A stretch of DNA of 64,000 nt from Pseudoflavonifractor sp. An44 (GCF_002161675.1 NZ_NFIH01000005.1:62001-126000); one strand, 5' to 3'. Positions 34,107-42,642 are shown, counted from the first letter of the stretch. A program made the numbers and translations. The notes: generated by a model from the letters alone, not told the origin.

Positions 34107-34295
34107 GTGGACTTTATGTCCCCGGTGTTTTGCTATGATCACATCGAGAATGTCCCGGTGGTATATACGGGAGACTGGGAGTCTGGCGTGACCTACACCC
34201 AGGGCCGGGACAACGAATTCTTTGGAACCTCTCCCGAAGTCGTGGAAGCCTGGGAGCAGCTCAAAGCGGAGATGCTCCAGAGATATCCCCGCTGA
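34107..34295 (+). CDS. Small hypothetical protein
   Basis: 62 residues from GTG 34107, with AGGAGAG nine bases upstream; ATG 34116 is an alternative. The acidic sequence VVYTGDWESGVTYTQGRDNE and a C-terminal helix (PEVVEAWEQLKAEMLQRYP) look like protein rather than chance, with no membrane segment or known motif. It stands alone between two terminators, and I see no clear promoter. Real gene or a remnant of a larger one; function unknown. Confidence 0.45.
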   Translation: MDFMSPVFCYDHIENVPVVYTGDWESGVTYTQGRDNEFFGTSPEVVEAWEQLKAEMLQRYPR

Positions 34296-34316
34296 CAAAC
34301 TCCCCATACAACGACG

Positions 34317-34346
34317 AAAGCCCTGTACCATGCGGTACAGGGCTTT
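34317..34346. terminator. Bidirectional terminator between small gene and rpmB
   Basis: A perfect 13-bp hairpin (34317-34329 with 34334-34346), AAAG/CTTT-closed, between convergent genes. Confidence 0.8.
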
Positions 34347-34365
34347 GAGTCATGAGTGTATGGAA

Positions 34366-34554
34366 TTACACAGCACGGGTGACCTTGCCGGAACGGAGGC
34401 AGCGGGTGCACACATAGACGTGCTTGGGGGTGCCGTCCACCACAGCCTTGACGCGCTTGACGTTGGGCTTCCAGGGACGGTTGGAGCGGCGGTGGGAGTG
34501 AGAAACCTGGATGCCGAAGTTCACGCCCTTACCACAAAACTCACATTTGGCCAT
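34366..34554 (-). CDS. rpmB: 50S ribosomal protein L28
   Basis: 62 residues beginning MAKCEFCGKGVNFGIQVSHSH, with zinc-type Cys pairs CEFC and CTRC. Normal length. ATG 34554 follows GAGGAGG. It is a single-gene unit with its own promoter. Confidence 0.97.
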   Translation of the reverse strand: MAKCEFCGKGVNFGIQVSHSHRRSNRPWKPNVKRVKAVVDGTPKHVYVCTRCLRSGKVTRAV

Positions 34555-34605
34555 ATCTACAAACCTCCTCGCTGGTTGGAATTACATTCATACGATAACT
34601 ACGAT

Positions 34606-34634
34606 ATCTTACCAGAAACTTAAGAGAAAATCAA
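34606..34634 (-). promoter_or_regulatory. rpmB promoter
   Basis: Minus strand TTGATT (34634-34629), 17 bases, TAAGAT (34611-34606). Confidence 0.7.
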
Positions 34635-34720
34635 GGGGCATTTTTCAAAAAGAAGTATTTTTTTCGTTGGGGCTTTGTGGTAAAATAAAGGAACAAAACG
34701 CGAGGAAAGGGCGTGAAATC

Positions 34721-35668
34721 ATGGGAAAAGGGCCTACCATTCGTTTGGGCACCATCATTGACCAGTTTCATCTTGAGGTGCTGTACGGCCCGGAGGGCTA
34801 CCGGGACCGCCAAATCTCCATCCAGGACGTGAACCGTCCCGGCCTCCAGATGACGGGTTATTTCGACTACTTTGACCGGGAGCGTATGCAGCTGCTGGGC
34901 CTGGTGGAGTGGTCTTACTTGCAGGAGCGCACGGCAGAGGAGCGCATGGAGCGCTTTGACCAGCTGTTTTCCTATCACACCCCGGCGGTGATTATCGCCC
35001 GGGGCCTGGAGCCGTACCCGGAGTGCATGGGGTCGGCCAAGAAGTACGACCAGGTTCTGCTGCGCACCAAGGAGAATACGGCGGATTTCATGAGCACCCT
35101 CATCGCCTACCTGCGGGTGGCGCTGTCTCCCACCATCACCCGCCACGGCGTGCTGGTGGAGGTGTACGGCGAGGGCGTGCTGCTCATGGGCGAGTCCGGC
35201 GTGGGCAAGAGCGAGACCGCCATTGAGCTCATCAAGCGGGGCCACCGCCTCATTGCCGACGATGCGGTGGAAATTCGCCGGGGCTTCAACAACCGCCTGG
35301 TGGGCACCGCCCCCGAGCTCATTCGCCACTATATGGAGCTGCGAGGCATTGGCGTGGTGGATGTCCGCCGCCTGTTCGGTATGTCCGCCGTCAAGTTCGA
35401 GACCAACATCGACATGCTGGTGAAGCTGGAGAACTGGCAGGACGGGGCCATGTATGACCGCCTGGGTGCCGACGAGTTTTTCACAGAGCTGATGGGCGTG
35501 CAGCTGCCCACCCTCACCATTCCTGTTAAGCCGGGACGGAATCTGGCGGTCATCTTGGAGGTGGCGGCCATGAATAACCGTAACAAGAAGATGGGCCACA
35601 ATGCGGCGCTGGAGTTTACCCAGCGCATTGATGCCCACATTGATGGTCAGCTCTCTTCGGACCGATGA
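34721..35668 (+). CDS. hprK: HPr kinase/phosphorylase
   Basis: 315 residues. The N-terminal domain is followed by the kinase domain with Walker A GESGVGKSETAIEL (about residue 156) and the HprK signature MELRGIGVVDVRRLFG. It phosphorylates HPr on Ser46 and so governs carbon catabolite control in Firmicutes. ATG 34721 follows CGAGGAAAGG; the frame is open further upstream but crosses the divergent rpmB promoter. It is divergent from rpmB and followed by glmS. Confidence 0.95.
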   Translation: MGKGPTIRLGTIIDQFHLEVLYGPEGYRDRQISIQDVNRPGLQMTGYFDYFDRERMQLLGLVEWSYLQERTAEERMERFDQLFSYHTPAVIIARGLEPYPECMGSAKKYDQVLLRTKENTADFMSTLIAYLRVALSPTITRHGVLVEVYGEGVLLMGESGVGKSETAIELIKRGHRLIADDAVEIRRGFNNRLVGTAPELIRHYMELRGIGVVDVRRLFGMSAVKFETNIDMLVKLENWQDGAMYDRLGADEFFTELMGVQLPTLTIPVKPGRNLAVILEVAAMNNRNKKMGHNAALEFTQRIDAHIDGQLSSDR

Positions 35669-35677
35669 GGACACCTG

Positions 35678-35709
35678 GACACAACGCCTTTCCGGGCGTT
35701 GTGTCTGCT
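35678..35709 (+). terminator. Terminator-like hairpin after hprK
   Basis: An 11-bp hairpin (35678-35688 with 35695-35705) followed by TGCTTTT. The T-run is moderate, so some readthrough into glmS is possible. No glmS ribozyme fits in the 71-base gap. Confidence 0.65.
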
Positions 35710-35739
35710 TTTCAGGAATTTATATAAGGAGGAAGCGAT

Positions 35740-37569
35740 ATGTGTGGAATTGTAGGATATGTGGGGAGGGAGCAGGCGGCGCCCATTTTGTTGGACGGCC
35801 TGTCCCGCCTGGAATACCGAGGGTATGACTCCGCCGGAGTGGCGGTATACCATGACGGACAGGTGCGGGTGGCCAAGTCCAAGGGACGTTTGCAGGTACT
35901 CTCGGACATGATCCAGGGCGGACGTGCCATTCCGGGCACCATCGGCATCGGTCACACCCGTTGGGCCACCCACGGGGCGCCCTCGGACACCAACTCCCAC
36001 CCCCATGTCAGCCACAGCGGCAAGATTGCGGTGGTGCACAACGGCATCATCGAAAACTATGCCCAGCTCAAAAGCTTCCTCCAGGCCAAGGGGGTGCCCT
36101 TTGTCTCCGAGACGGACAGCGAGGTGGTGGCCCAGCTGGTGGAATACTTCTATGAGGGGGATCTGCTGGCGGCGGTGGGCCGGGTGCTCCACCGCATTGA
36201 GGGCGCCTATGCCCTGGGCATCCTGTGCTGCGACCAGCCCGACCAGCTCATCGCCGTGCGCAAGGACAGCCCCCTGATTTTGGGGCTGGGGGAGGAGTCC
36301 AACTTCCTGGCCTCTGACGTCACCGCCATTCTCCGCCACACCCGGGACGTCATCTATATGGAGGACGGGGAGGTGGCGGTGCTCACCGCCCAGGGCATCC
36401 AGTGCTACAACAGCCTGCTCCAGCCCATCACCAAGGAGGTCGCCCGGGTGGACTGGGAGGTGGACGCCGCCGAAAAGGGCGGCTACGAGCACTTCATGGC
36501 CAAGGAGATCATGGAGCAGCCCGAGGCGCTGCGCCGCACCATCTTCCCCCGCATTCAGGACGGGGAGGTGTACCTGGAGGACTTCGCCCTCACCGATGAG
36601 GAGATCCGAGACCTCCAAAAGCTGTACATTGTGGCCTGCGGCTCCTCCTACCATGTGGGCATGGTGGGCAAGTACCACCTGGAGCGGCTGCTGCGCAAGC
36701 CCGTGGAGGTGGCCCTGGCCTCCGAGTTCCGATACATGGAGCCCATTGTGGATGAGCACACCCTGGTGGTGGTCATCAGCCAGTCCGGCGAGACCCTGGA
36801 CACCATGGCCGCTCTGCGGGAGGCCAAACGTCTGGGGGCCAAGGTGCTGGCCATCGTCAATGTGGTGGGCTCCTCCATCGCCCGGGAGTCTGATGTGGTG
36901 CTGTACACCTGGGCCGGGCCGGAGATCGCCGTGGCCACCACCAAGGCGTATAGTACCCAGCTGGCGGTGCTCAACCTGTTGGGGCTGTACTTTGCCCGGC
37001 GACTGGGCACCATTGAGACGGAGGAGTACCGGGACATTTTGGGCCAGATGCTCCTGCTCCCCGCCCAGATGGAGGAGGTGCTGGCCCAGAAAAGCCAGAT
37101 CCAGTATCTGGCCTCCCAGTACTTCAACCACGAGTCCATCTTCTTCATGGGGCGCAACGTGGACTATGCCCTGGGCCTGGAGGGGTCGCTGAAGCTCAAG
37201 GAGATCTCCTACATCCACTCCGAGGCCTACGCCGCCGGAGAGCTGAAGCACGGCACCATCTCCCTGATTGAGGACGGCACCCTGGTGGTGGCGGTGGGCA
37301 CCTACGGGGCCCTCTTTGACAAAGCGTTGAGCAATGTGGTGGAGGTGAAGAGCCGTGGAGCGGACGTGCTGGCCCTCACCACCGCCAGCCATGCCCAGCG
37401 GATGGAGGAAGTGGCCAACGGCATGATGCTCATCCCCGACACCCACCCCATGCTGCTGCCCTCCCTGGGCGTGGTGCCCCTCCAGCTGTTTGCCTACTAT
37501 GTGGCCCTGCATCGGGGCTGTGATATCGACAAACCCAGAAATCTGGCCAAGTCGGTTACCGTGGAATAA
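35740..37569 (+). CDS. glmS: Glutamine-fructose-6-phosphate aminotransferase
   Basis: 609 residues, normal for GlmS. The N-terminal nucleophile is Cys2 (MCGIVGYVG), followed by the glutaminase domain with GHTRWATHG, and two SIS sugar-isomerase domains (CGSSYHVG; SQSGETLDT; YIHSEAYAAGELKHG), ending in DKPRNLAKSVTVE. It makes glucosamine-6-phosphate, the entry to peptidoglycan amino sugars. ATG 35740 follows AAGGAGG. A hairpin follows the stop. Confidence 0.98.
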   Translation: MCGIVGYVGREQAAPILLDGLSRLEYRGYDSAGVAVYHDGQVRVAKSKGRLQVLSDMIQGGRAIPGTIGIGHTRWATHGAPSDTNSHPHVSHSGKIAVVHNGIIENYAQLKSFLQAKGVPFVSETDSEVVAQLVEYFYEGDLLAAVGRVLHRIEGAYALGILCCDQPDQLIAVRKDSPLILGLGEESNFLASDVTAILRHTRDVIYMEDGEVAVLTAQGIQCYNSLLQPITKEVARVDWEVDAAEKGGYEHFMAKEIMEQPEALRRTIFPRIQDGEVYLEDFALTDEEIRDLQKLYIVACGSSYHVGMVGKYHLERLLRKPVEVALASEFRYMEPIVDEHTLVVVISQSGETLDTMAALREAKRLGAKVLAIVNVVGSSIARESDVVLYTWAGPEIAVATTKAYSTQLAVLNLLGLYFARRLGTIETEEYRDILGQMLLLPAQMEEVLAQKSQIQYLASQYFNHESIFFMGRNVDYALGLEGSLKLKEISYIHSEAYAAGELKHGTISLIEDGTLVVAVGTYGALFDKALSNVVEVKSRGADVLALTTASHAQRMEEVANGMMLIPDTHPMLLPSLGVVPLQLFAYYVALHRGCDIDKPRNLAKSVTVE

Positions 37570-37578
37570 AACTCCGTT

Positions 37579-37604
37579 CACCCTCGGCCTTATGGCCGGG
37601 GGTG
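37579..37604 (+). terminator. Hairpin after glmS
   Basis: An 11-bp GC-rich stem with one G-T pair (37579-37589 with 37594-37604), followed by AAAATTTGTCTT rather than a clean T-run. Confidence 0.6.
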
Positions 37605-37614
37605 AAAATTTGTC

Positions 37615-37643
37615 TTGCAATTTTCGGGGCAGAGGAGTACACT
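37615..37643 (+). promoter_or_regulatory. Likely promoter of the folC-folT leader
   Basis: TTGCAA 37615-37620, 17 bases, TACACT 37638-37643, just before the riboswitch. Confidence 0.5.
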
Positions 37644-37655
37644 GACAGACAAACA

Positions 37656-37792
37656 GGCAGAGTAGGTGCGCACGTGTTATGCTTCCCTTGATGGGGGAGA
37701 CAGTGCCGGCGGGACGGGGAGTTGTCCGCCGGACGAATAGCACGAGGGGAGATCCCCCCAGGCTTGCAGTGTGCCCACCGCATCCCGCTGCC
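37656..37792 (+). promoter_or_regulatory. THF riboswitch (folT type)
   Basis: The outer helix P1 GGCAG (37656-37660) pairs with CTGCC (37788-37792). Conserved THF-aptamer segments are present: AGAGTAGGTGC just after P1, and GTGCCCACCGCATCCCGCT near the 3' end, matching the form of the folT-leader aptamer. A 10-bp inner stem (GCCGGCGGGAC region with GTCCGCCGG) is also seen. The genes that follow, folC and folT, are folate genes. Identification is by recognition of conserved segments; a covariance search was not run. Confidence 0.85.
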
Positions 37793-37811
37793 GCATAGCG
37801 GAGCCATTGTC

Positions 37812-37859
37812 CCTCCTTTGTGCGGCGTTCCCGTTTCCGGGCTGCCCGTGCAAAGGAGG
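37812..37859 (+). promoter_or_regulatory. Ribosome-site sequestering hairpin of the THF riboswitch
   Basis: CCTCCTTTG (37812-37820) is the exact complement of CAAAGGAGG (37851-37859), the folC ribosome site. This shows translational control: the aptamer probably decides whether the site is hidden. Confidence 0.75.
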
Positions 37860-37866
37860 TATTTTT

Positions 37867-39165
37867 ATGGACAAACACCCGCCCCTGACCACAGGGGCAC
37901 AGGCAGTGGAGTATATCCACTCCTTTTCCTGGCTGGGCAGCCGCCCCGGCCTTTCTCGCACCCGGCAGCTGCTGGCTGCCATGGGCAACCCGGAGCAGAA
38001 GCTCCAGTTCATTCACGTTGTGGGCACCAACGGCAAGGGCTCCACGGCGGCCATGCTGGCCTCGGTGCTCACCGCCGCTGGCTATACCACGGGCCTGTAC
38101 ACTTCCCCCTACATCCACCACTTTGAAGAGCGGATGACGGTGAACGGGGAGGAGATCACCGGAGACGAGCTGGCCGCCATCACGTCCTGGGTGGGAGGGC
38201 TGGCCGACCAGATGGAGGAGCACCCCACGGAGTTTGAGCTGGTGACCTGTGTGGCCCTGGAGTTCTTCCGCCGTCGGGGCTGTGACATCGTGGTGCTGGA
38301 GGCTGGCATGGGTGGCCGCCTGGACTCCACCAACGCCATCCCCGCTCCCCAGGCGGTGGTCATCACCAACATCGGCCTGGACCACACCGCCCAGCTGGGC
38401 AATACCGTGGAGGCCATTGCCACTGAGAAGGCGGCAGTCATCAAAGACGGCTGTCCTGTCGTCCTCTATGAGCAGAAAGAGAGCGTTACCCAGGTGGTGC
38501 GTGAGACCTGTCAGGCCCATGGGGCCTCCCTCACCATTGCCCGCGCCCAGGATGTGGTCCTGAACCGGGAGAGCCCGGAGGGGCAGTGGTGGAGCTGGAA
38601 GGGGCAGTCCCTCTTTGTCCCTCTGCTGGGGGACAACCAGCGCCACAACGGCGCTGTGGTGCTCGCCACCCTGGAGGCCATTTCCGCCAAGTATCCCGTC
38701 TCGGCCCAGGCTTTGGCCCAGGGGCTGGAGCGGGTGCGCTGGCCCGGCCGATTTGAAGTCCTGTCCCGTAACCCCTGGTTTGTGGTGGATGGGGGGCACA
38801 ACCCCCAGTGCGCCGCCACCGTGGCGGACAACCTCACCCGCTATTTCCCGGGAAAAGCCCCGGTGCTCCTCATGGGAGTGCTGGAGGACAAGGACCGGGC
38901 GAGGCTGTGCGAGCTGGTGGCCCCGTTGGCCCAGGCCTTTGTCACCATCACGCCCCCCAGCCCTCGGGCGCTGGACGCTGAAACTCTGGCCCACGAACTG
39001 ACGGCCTACGGAAAGCCGGCCTATGCTGCCGCCTCCATCTCCCAGGGGGTGGAGCAAGCCATGGAGCTGGCGGTCGCGGACGGGCTGGTGTGCGCCCTGG
39101 GCTCTCTGTACTCTGTGGGAGAGATTCGCACCTGTGTATTGTCGAAAAAGGGAGATTTGTCATGA
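37867..39165 (+). CDS. folC: Folylpolyglutamate/dihydrofolate synthase
   Basis: 432-residue Mur-ligase-family enzyme. The ATP loop is GTNGKGSTAAML (about residue 56), followed by YTSPYIHHFEERM, EAGMGGRLDSTNAI and the C-terminal VDGGHNPQCAA. It adds glutamates to folates so they are kept in the cell. ATG 37867 follows the AAAGGAGG that the upstream stem can hide. It overlaps folT by four bases, so salvage and retention of folate are translated together. Confidence 0.95.
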   Translation: MDKHPPLTTGAQAVEYIHSFSWLGSRPGLSRTRQLLAAMGNPEQKLQFIHVVGTNGKGSTAAMLASVLTAAGYTTGLYTSPYIHHFEERMTVNGEEITGDELAAITSWVGGLADQMEEHPTEFELVTCVALEFFRRRGCDIVVLEAGMGGRLDSTNAIPAPQAVVITNIGLDHTAQLGNTVEAIATEKAAVIKDGCPVVLYEQKESVTQVVRETCQAHGASLTIARAQDVVLNRESPEGQWWSWKGQSLFVPLLGDNQRHNGAVVLATLEAISAKYPVSAQALAQGLERVRWPGRFEVLSRNPWFVVDGGHNPQCAATVADNLTRYFPGKAPVLLMGVLEDKDRARLCELVAPLAQAFVTITPPSPRALDAETLAHELTAYGKPAYAAASISQGVEQAMELAVADGLVCALGSLYSVGEIRTCVLSKKGDLS

Positions 39166-39686
39166 ATAAAAAGTTTTCGGTTCTGATCTTGGCCCAAGTG
39201 GCCGTTTTGCTGGCCATGGAGGTGGTGCTGTCCCGCTTCTTCTCCATCGCCACCCCCATCACCAAGTTTAGCTTTGCCTTTGTGCCCCTGGCGGTTTGCG
39301 GCGCCCTGTTTGGTCCGGTCTGGGGCGGCGTCATGGGAGCCTTGGCGGACCTGCTGGGCGCCATCCTCTTTCCCATCGGCCCCTATTTCCCCGGCTACAC
39401 CTTAAACAATGCCCTCCACGGGGTGGCTCTGGGCATGGCCCTGAAAGAGGGGCGGAGAAAGTGGTGGCAGCTGGCCCTGGCGCTGGTGTTCAACCACGTG
39501 GTCATTGGAATCTTCCTGGCGGCCCTGTGGGGACACATGCTCACGGATAACCCCTATTGGGCCGTGGCGGGCGCCCGTGTGGTGCAGGCTGCGGTGATGG
39601 CTCCGGTACAGTTTATCATCATCCGGCTCATGCAGCGCCCGGTGGAGCGGTACGCCGACCTGTCCCACAGACGTGGCGTGGCGTAA
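39162..39686 (+). CDS. folT: Folate ECF transporter S component
   Basis: 174 residues, five to six hydrophobic segments. FSFAFVPLAVCGALFGPVWGGVMGALADLLG is typical of the FolT-type substrate-binding subunit. It binds folate and needs the shared EcfA/A'/T module, which is not in this window. ATG 39162 overlaps the folC stop (ATGA). It is controlled by the THF riboswitch through folC. Confidence 0.92.
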   Translation: MNKKFSVLILAQVAVLLAMEVVLSRFFSIATPITKFSFAFVPLAVCGALFGPVWGGVMGALADLLGAILFPIGPYFPGYTLNNALHGVALGMALKEGRRKWWQLALALVFNHVVIGIFLAALWGHMLTDNPYWAVAGARVVQAAVMAPVQFIIIRLMQRPVERYADLSHRRGVA

Positions 39687-39746
39687 CCTCAAATTTCATA
39701 ATGGATACCATGTCCGCATACCTTCTTGGATAGGAGGTGTGTGGAC

Positions 39747-41111
39747 ATGGCTTTTTTATCCCAAATCAGCGGCGTGCTCTGGGGCGGTCCGCTGTTGGTG
39801 GGCTTTCTGGCGGTGGGGCTGTACTACTCCCTGCGCACAGGGTTCTTCCAGATCTTCGGTCTGCCAGTGTGGTGGAAGCACACGGTGGTGGCACTGTTTC
39901 AACGGCAAAAGGCGGAGCAGGGGGGCGTCACCCAGCTGCAAGCTCTGTCCACGGCCTTGGCGGCCACCATCGGCACCGGCTCGGTGGCGGGGGTGGCGGC
40001 GGCCATCTTCTTCGGCGGTCCGGGGACAGTGTTCTGGATGTGGATGTCCGCCCTGCTGGGGATGATGACCGGGTGCGCAGAGAAAATCCTGGCCATTCAA
40101 TACCGGGAAAAGGACGAGAAGGGCCAGTGGCGGGGTGGACCCATGACTTACATCCAACTGGGACTGAAACTGCGGTGGCTGGGCTGTGTGTACGCTCTGC
40201 TGTGCGTGGCGGAGACTCTGGTGGGGGGCAACCTGGCCCAGGCCAATTCCATCGCCACCGCGCTGGAGCGGTCCGTGGGGCTTTCCCCGAAAGTGGTGGG
40301 AGTGGTGCTGGCAGTGGTGGTGTCGGTGGTGCTCATGGGGGGCATCCGCCGGGTGTCCCGGCTCAGCCAGCTACTGGTGCCGGTGATGGCGGTGATCTTC
40401 ATCGGCGGCGGGGTAGGGGTGATTGCCGTCAACGCCCAGAAGCTCCCCCAGGTGATGGAGCAGATTGTCACCTATGCCTTTGCCCCCAAGGCAGTGGTGG
40501 GGGGCTACTCCATAGGCCTTGCCCTGCGCTACGGATTGGCCCGGGGGGTGTTCAGCAACGAGGCGGGGGTGGGCATGTCCGCCATGGCCCACGCCTGCGC
40601 CCAGGTGGAGCACCCAGGCAAGCAGGGGATGTGGGGCATCTTCGAGGTGTTCTTTGCCACCCTGGTCATTTGCACGGTGACATCCCTGGTCATCCTTACG
40701 TCTGGGGTGTATGACCCGCTGGCGGCCCAGGAGATGATAGCCGCCGGGGAGATTCCCCGGGAAATGCTGGGCAGCAACCTGGCCGCCTCCGCCTTTGCCT
40801 CTCTGTGGGGAAAGGCAGGGGAGTGGATGGTGACGGTGAGCCTGACCCTCTTTGCCTTTACCTCCCTGGTGGGGGCGGGCTACTACGGGCATCGGGGGGT
40901 GGAGACCCTCACCAAGTCGCCCCTGGTGTTGGGGGTGTACCATGTGGTGTTTCCCCTGTGCGTGGTGGCGGGGGCTGTGGGAGACTTGGCGGCGGTGTGG
41001 GAGTTGGTGGACCTGTGTAACGGCCTGTTGGCCATACCCAATCTGGCCACCCTGTTGCTGCTGTCTCCAGTGGTGCTGCGCACCCTAAACGAGTGGCTGA
41101 AGAAAAAATAA
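39747..41111 (+). CDS. Alanine/glycine:cation symporter (AGCS family)
   Basis: 454 residues with about 10-11 membrane segments. Family features are TALAATIGTGSVAGVAAAIFFGGPGTVFWMW, REKDEKGQWRGGPMTYI and GLARGVFSNEAGVGMSAMAHA. It takes up small neutral amino acids with sodium. ATG 39747 follows TAGGAGGT by eight bases; upstream in-frame TTG has no site. It is 60 bases after folT and may be partly co-transcribed. Confidence 0.92.
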   Translation: MAFLSQISGVLWGGPLLVGFLAVGLYYSLRTGFFQIFGLPVWWKHTVVALFQRQKAEQGGVTQLQALSTALAATIGTGSVAGVAAAIFFGGPGTVFWMWMSALLGMMTGCAEKILAIQYREKDEKGQWRGGPMTYIQLGLKLRWLGCVYALLCVAETLVGGNLAQANSIATALERSVGLSPKVVGVVLAVVVSVVLMGGIRRVSRLSQLLVPVMAVIFIGGGVGVIAVNAQKLPQVMEQIVTYAFAPKAVVGGYSIGLALRYGLARGVFSNEAGVGMSAMAHACAQVEHPGKQGMWGIFEVFFATLVICTVTSLVILTSGVYDPLAAQEMIAAGEIPREMLGSNLAASAFASLWGKAGEWMVTVSLTLFAFTSLVGAGYYGHRGVETLTKSPLVLGVYHVVFPLCVVAGAVGDLAAVWELVDLCNGLLAIPNLATLLLLSPVVLRTLNEWLKKK

Positions 41112-41131
41112 AAAGAATTTGAAAAAAGGTG

Positions 41132-41159
41132 TTGACATTGGCGGAGAATCTGGTATAAT
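41132..41159 (+). promoter_or_regulatory. tRNA-Ser promoter
   Basis: TTGACA 41132-41137, 16 bases, TATAAT 41154-41159, about 30 bases before the tRNA. Confidence 0.85.
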
Positions 41160-41188
41160 GACCTTCGTTGACCCGACAGAGGCCACAC

Positions 41189-41280
41189 GGAGTGGTATCG
41201 AAGAGGTCATAACGAGCACGATTGGAAATCGTGTGACGGCCAAAAACCGTCCGAGGGTTCGAATCCCTCCCACTCCGCCA
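41189..41280 (+). tRNA. tRNA-Ser (anticodon GGA)
   Basis: A 92-base cloverleaf: acceptor GGAGTGG pairs with CCACTCC, the anticodon stem CACGA/TCGTG encloses TTGGAAA, and the long variable arm (GACGG/CCGTC) is typical of serine tRNA. The T loop is TTCGAAT, and CCA is encoded at 41278-41280. Confidence 0.95.
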
Positions 41281-41317
41281 AAACCCCGAACGTTTTGCGT
41301 TCGGGGTTTTCCTTTTT
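41281..41317 (+). terminator. tRNA-Ser terminator
   Basis: A perfect 12-bp hairpin (41281-41292 with 41298-41309) then TTTTCC and a further T-run. Confidence 0.9.
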
Positions 41318-41369
41318 TCCGACACGGACTACCTCAAAGGTCACTGGGATGGAACGGAACGATGCCCCT

Positions 41370-41402
41370 GGTGGAAGCAGTCTTTTCTTGGCTGCTTCCA
41401 CC
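41370..41402. other. Isolated hairpin between tRNA-Ser and the SleB-like gene
   Basis: A perfect 11-bp hairpin (41370-41380 with 41392-41402), T-rich on both sides of the loop and followed by GTTTCTTTTTG. It may be a second terminator. The rest of 41318-41577 shows no gene that I can support. Confidence 0.5.
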
Positions 41403-41577
41403 GTTTCTTTTTGTGGCTCAGAGACCAGCCTGGAGCGGGTCCTGACCCGGAAAATCGTTCTCTATATTTTTGTGTGCAAAACGCACAAAAACGGGAAAAT
41501 ATGGTCAAAATTTAGATGATATGTGTGTATGTTGCCTGAAATGGGCGAGATGTTTAGTCAAAATGACGGAGCAAAAG

Positions 41578-41621
41578 GGTTGCAAAGCGGTTTAAAATGG
41601 GTTACAATACGGTTACAATTT
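41578..41621 (+). promoter_or_regulatory. Four 11-bp phased repeats overlapping the SleB-like gene promoter
   Basis: Four consecutive 11-base units, each starting GGTT and with AA at positions 7-8 (starts 41578, 41589, 41600, 41611); the last two are GGTTACAAT-type. A promoter (TTGCAA 41580-41585, 17 bases, TACAAT 41603-41608) lies within them. One-turn spacing suggests a protein-binding array. Confidence 0.5.
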
Positions 41622-41650
41622 GACAACAAATTGAAACAAGGAGCGATTGA

Positions 41651-42598
41651 ATGAATGTGAAGGTGACCAGCGCAATGCTGGCGACACTCATGGCATGCAC
41701 ATTGATCCAGCCCAGTAAAGCAGTTCAGCCTCAGGTTTCTGAGCCCGCTGTCGTCGAGCAGTTGGGCAGCGCAGATGAACTGATGGCCGTGGTTTCTGCC
41801 GAGGCGATCGTGGCCCGGCAGGCCGCAGAGAACATCCAGCACCCCCAGGGCATTGGCCTGTATCTTGACTCCGTCGCACTGTTGAACGTGGGGCGTGAGA
41901 TGATCGGGGGAGAGTGTTACGTAACCGTGAAATCTTTCCTGGCCGCCGCCCAGCCCCAGGCTGTGGTGGAGCAGGTGGACGGCGGTGTGTCCGTGTCCGC
42001 CACCGACCCGGCGACCCAGGAGACTCTGCAGATGTCGGTGTACGACGGCGCCTGTTACGTGGTGGCCAACGACCGCTATCTCTATCTGGACCAGGGTGTG
42101 GTGAACCTGAACGGGGATCTGGCGATTCCCGTGGATACCCTGGCTGAGATTCTGAACCTGAAGCTGGTTCGGGACGATGCCACCGGGTACATCCGCCTGT
42201 ACACCCAGGAGGGCCAGGGCTATATCACCCCTGGCAGTTCCTATTACAACAGCAATGATCTCTATTGGCTCTCCCACATCATCTATTCGGAGAGCGGCAA
42301 TCAACCTATGGCGGGGAAGATCGCAGTGGGCAACGTGGTGATGAACCGCGTGGCCAGCTACAAGTTCCCCAACACGGTGGAGGGCGTGATTTTCCAGAAG
42401 AATCAGTTTAGCCCTGCCTCCAGCGGCTCCATTCACCGCGATCCCAACTGGGAGAGCGTGGTGGCAGCCAAGCTGGTGCTGGACGGAGCGGTGGTGCTGG
42501 ATAACGCTCTGTTCTTCAACCGGGCAGGCCTGGACTGCTACGCCTCCCGGAACCGTGCCTATGTGGCCACCATTGGCGGCCACTCCTTCTATGCCTAA
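41651..42598 (+). CDS. SleB-like cell wall hydrolase
   Basis: 315 residues. A signal peptide (about 1-24) is followed by a copper-amine-oxidase-like N-terminal domain (about 60-195) and a hydrolase_2 (SleB/CwlJ) domain at the C-terminus. There, LSHIIYSESGNQPMAGKIAVGNVVMNR carries the probable catalytic Glu and FPNTVEGVIFQKNQFSPA the conserved second segment. Such enzymes are lytic transglycosylases; SleB degrades spore cortex, but this domain pairing also occurs in vegetative hydrolases. ATG 41651 follows AAGGAG. Single-gene unit. Confidence 0.88.
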   Translation: MNVKVTSAMLATLMACTLIQPSKAVQPQVSEPAVVEQLGSADELMAVVSAEAIVARQAAENIQHPQGIGLYLDSVALLNVGREMIGGECYVTVKSFLAAAQPQAVVEQVDGGVSVSATDPATQETLQMSVYDGACYVVANDRYLYLDQGVVNLNGDLAIPVDTLAEILNLKLVRDDATGYIRLYTQEGQGYITPGSSYYNSNDLYWLSHIIYSESGNQPMAGKIAVGNVVMNRVASYKFPNTVEGVIFQKNQFSPASSGSIHRDPNWESVVAAKLVLDGAVVLDNALFFNRAGLDCYASRNRAYVATIGGHSFYA

Positions 42599-42608
42599 CG
42601 AGTGTCCT

Positions 42609-42642
42609 GTGCCCCCCAATTTGGGGGGCACAAAATTTTTTC
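42609..42642 (+). terminator. Terminator of the SleB-like gene
   Basis: A perfect 24-base palindrome (42609-42632) closing to a GC-rich hairpin, followed by AAATTTTTTC. Confidence 0.85.

Noticed and set aside
35669-35739. glmS ribozyme
   Set aside because: The 71-base gap holds a terminator hairpin and the ribosome site; the ribozyme core does not fit.
35647-39057. 1,136-residue minus-strand frame across glmS and folC
   Set aside because: Shadow of two well-identified plus-strand genes and the THF leader; no domain.
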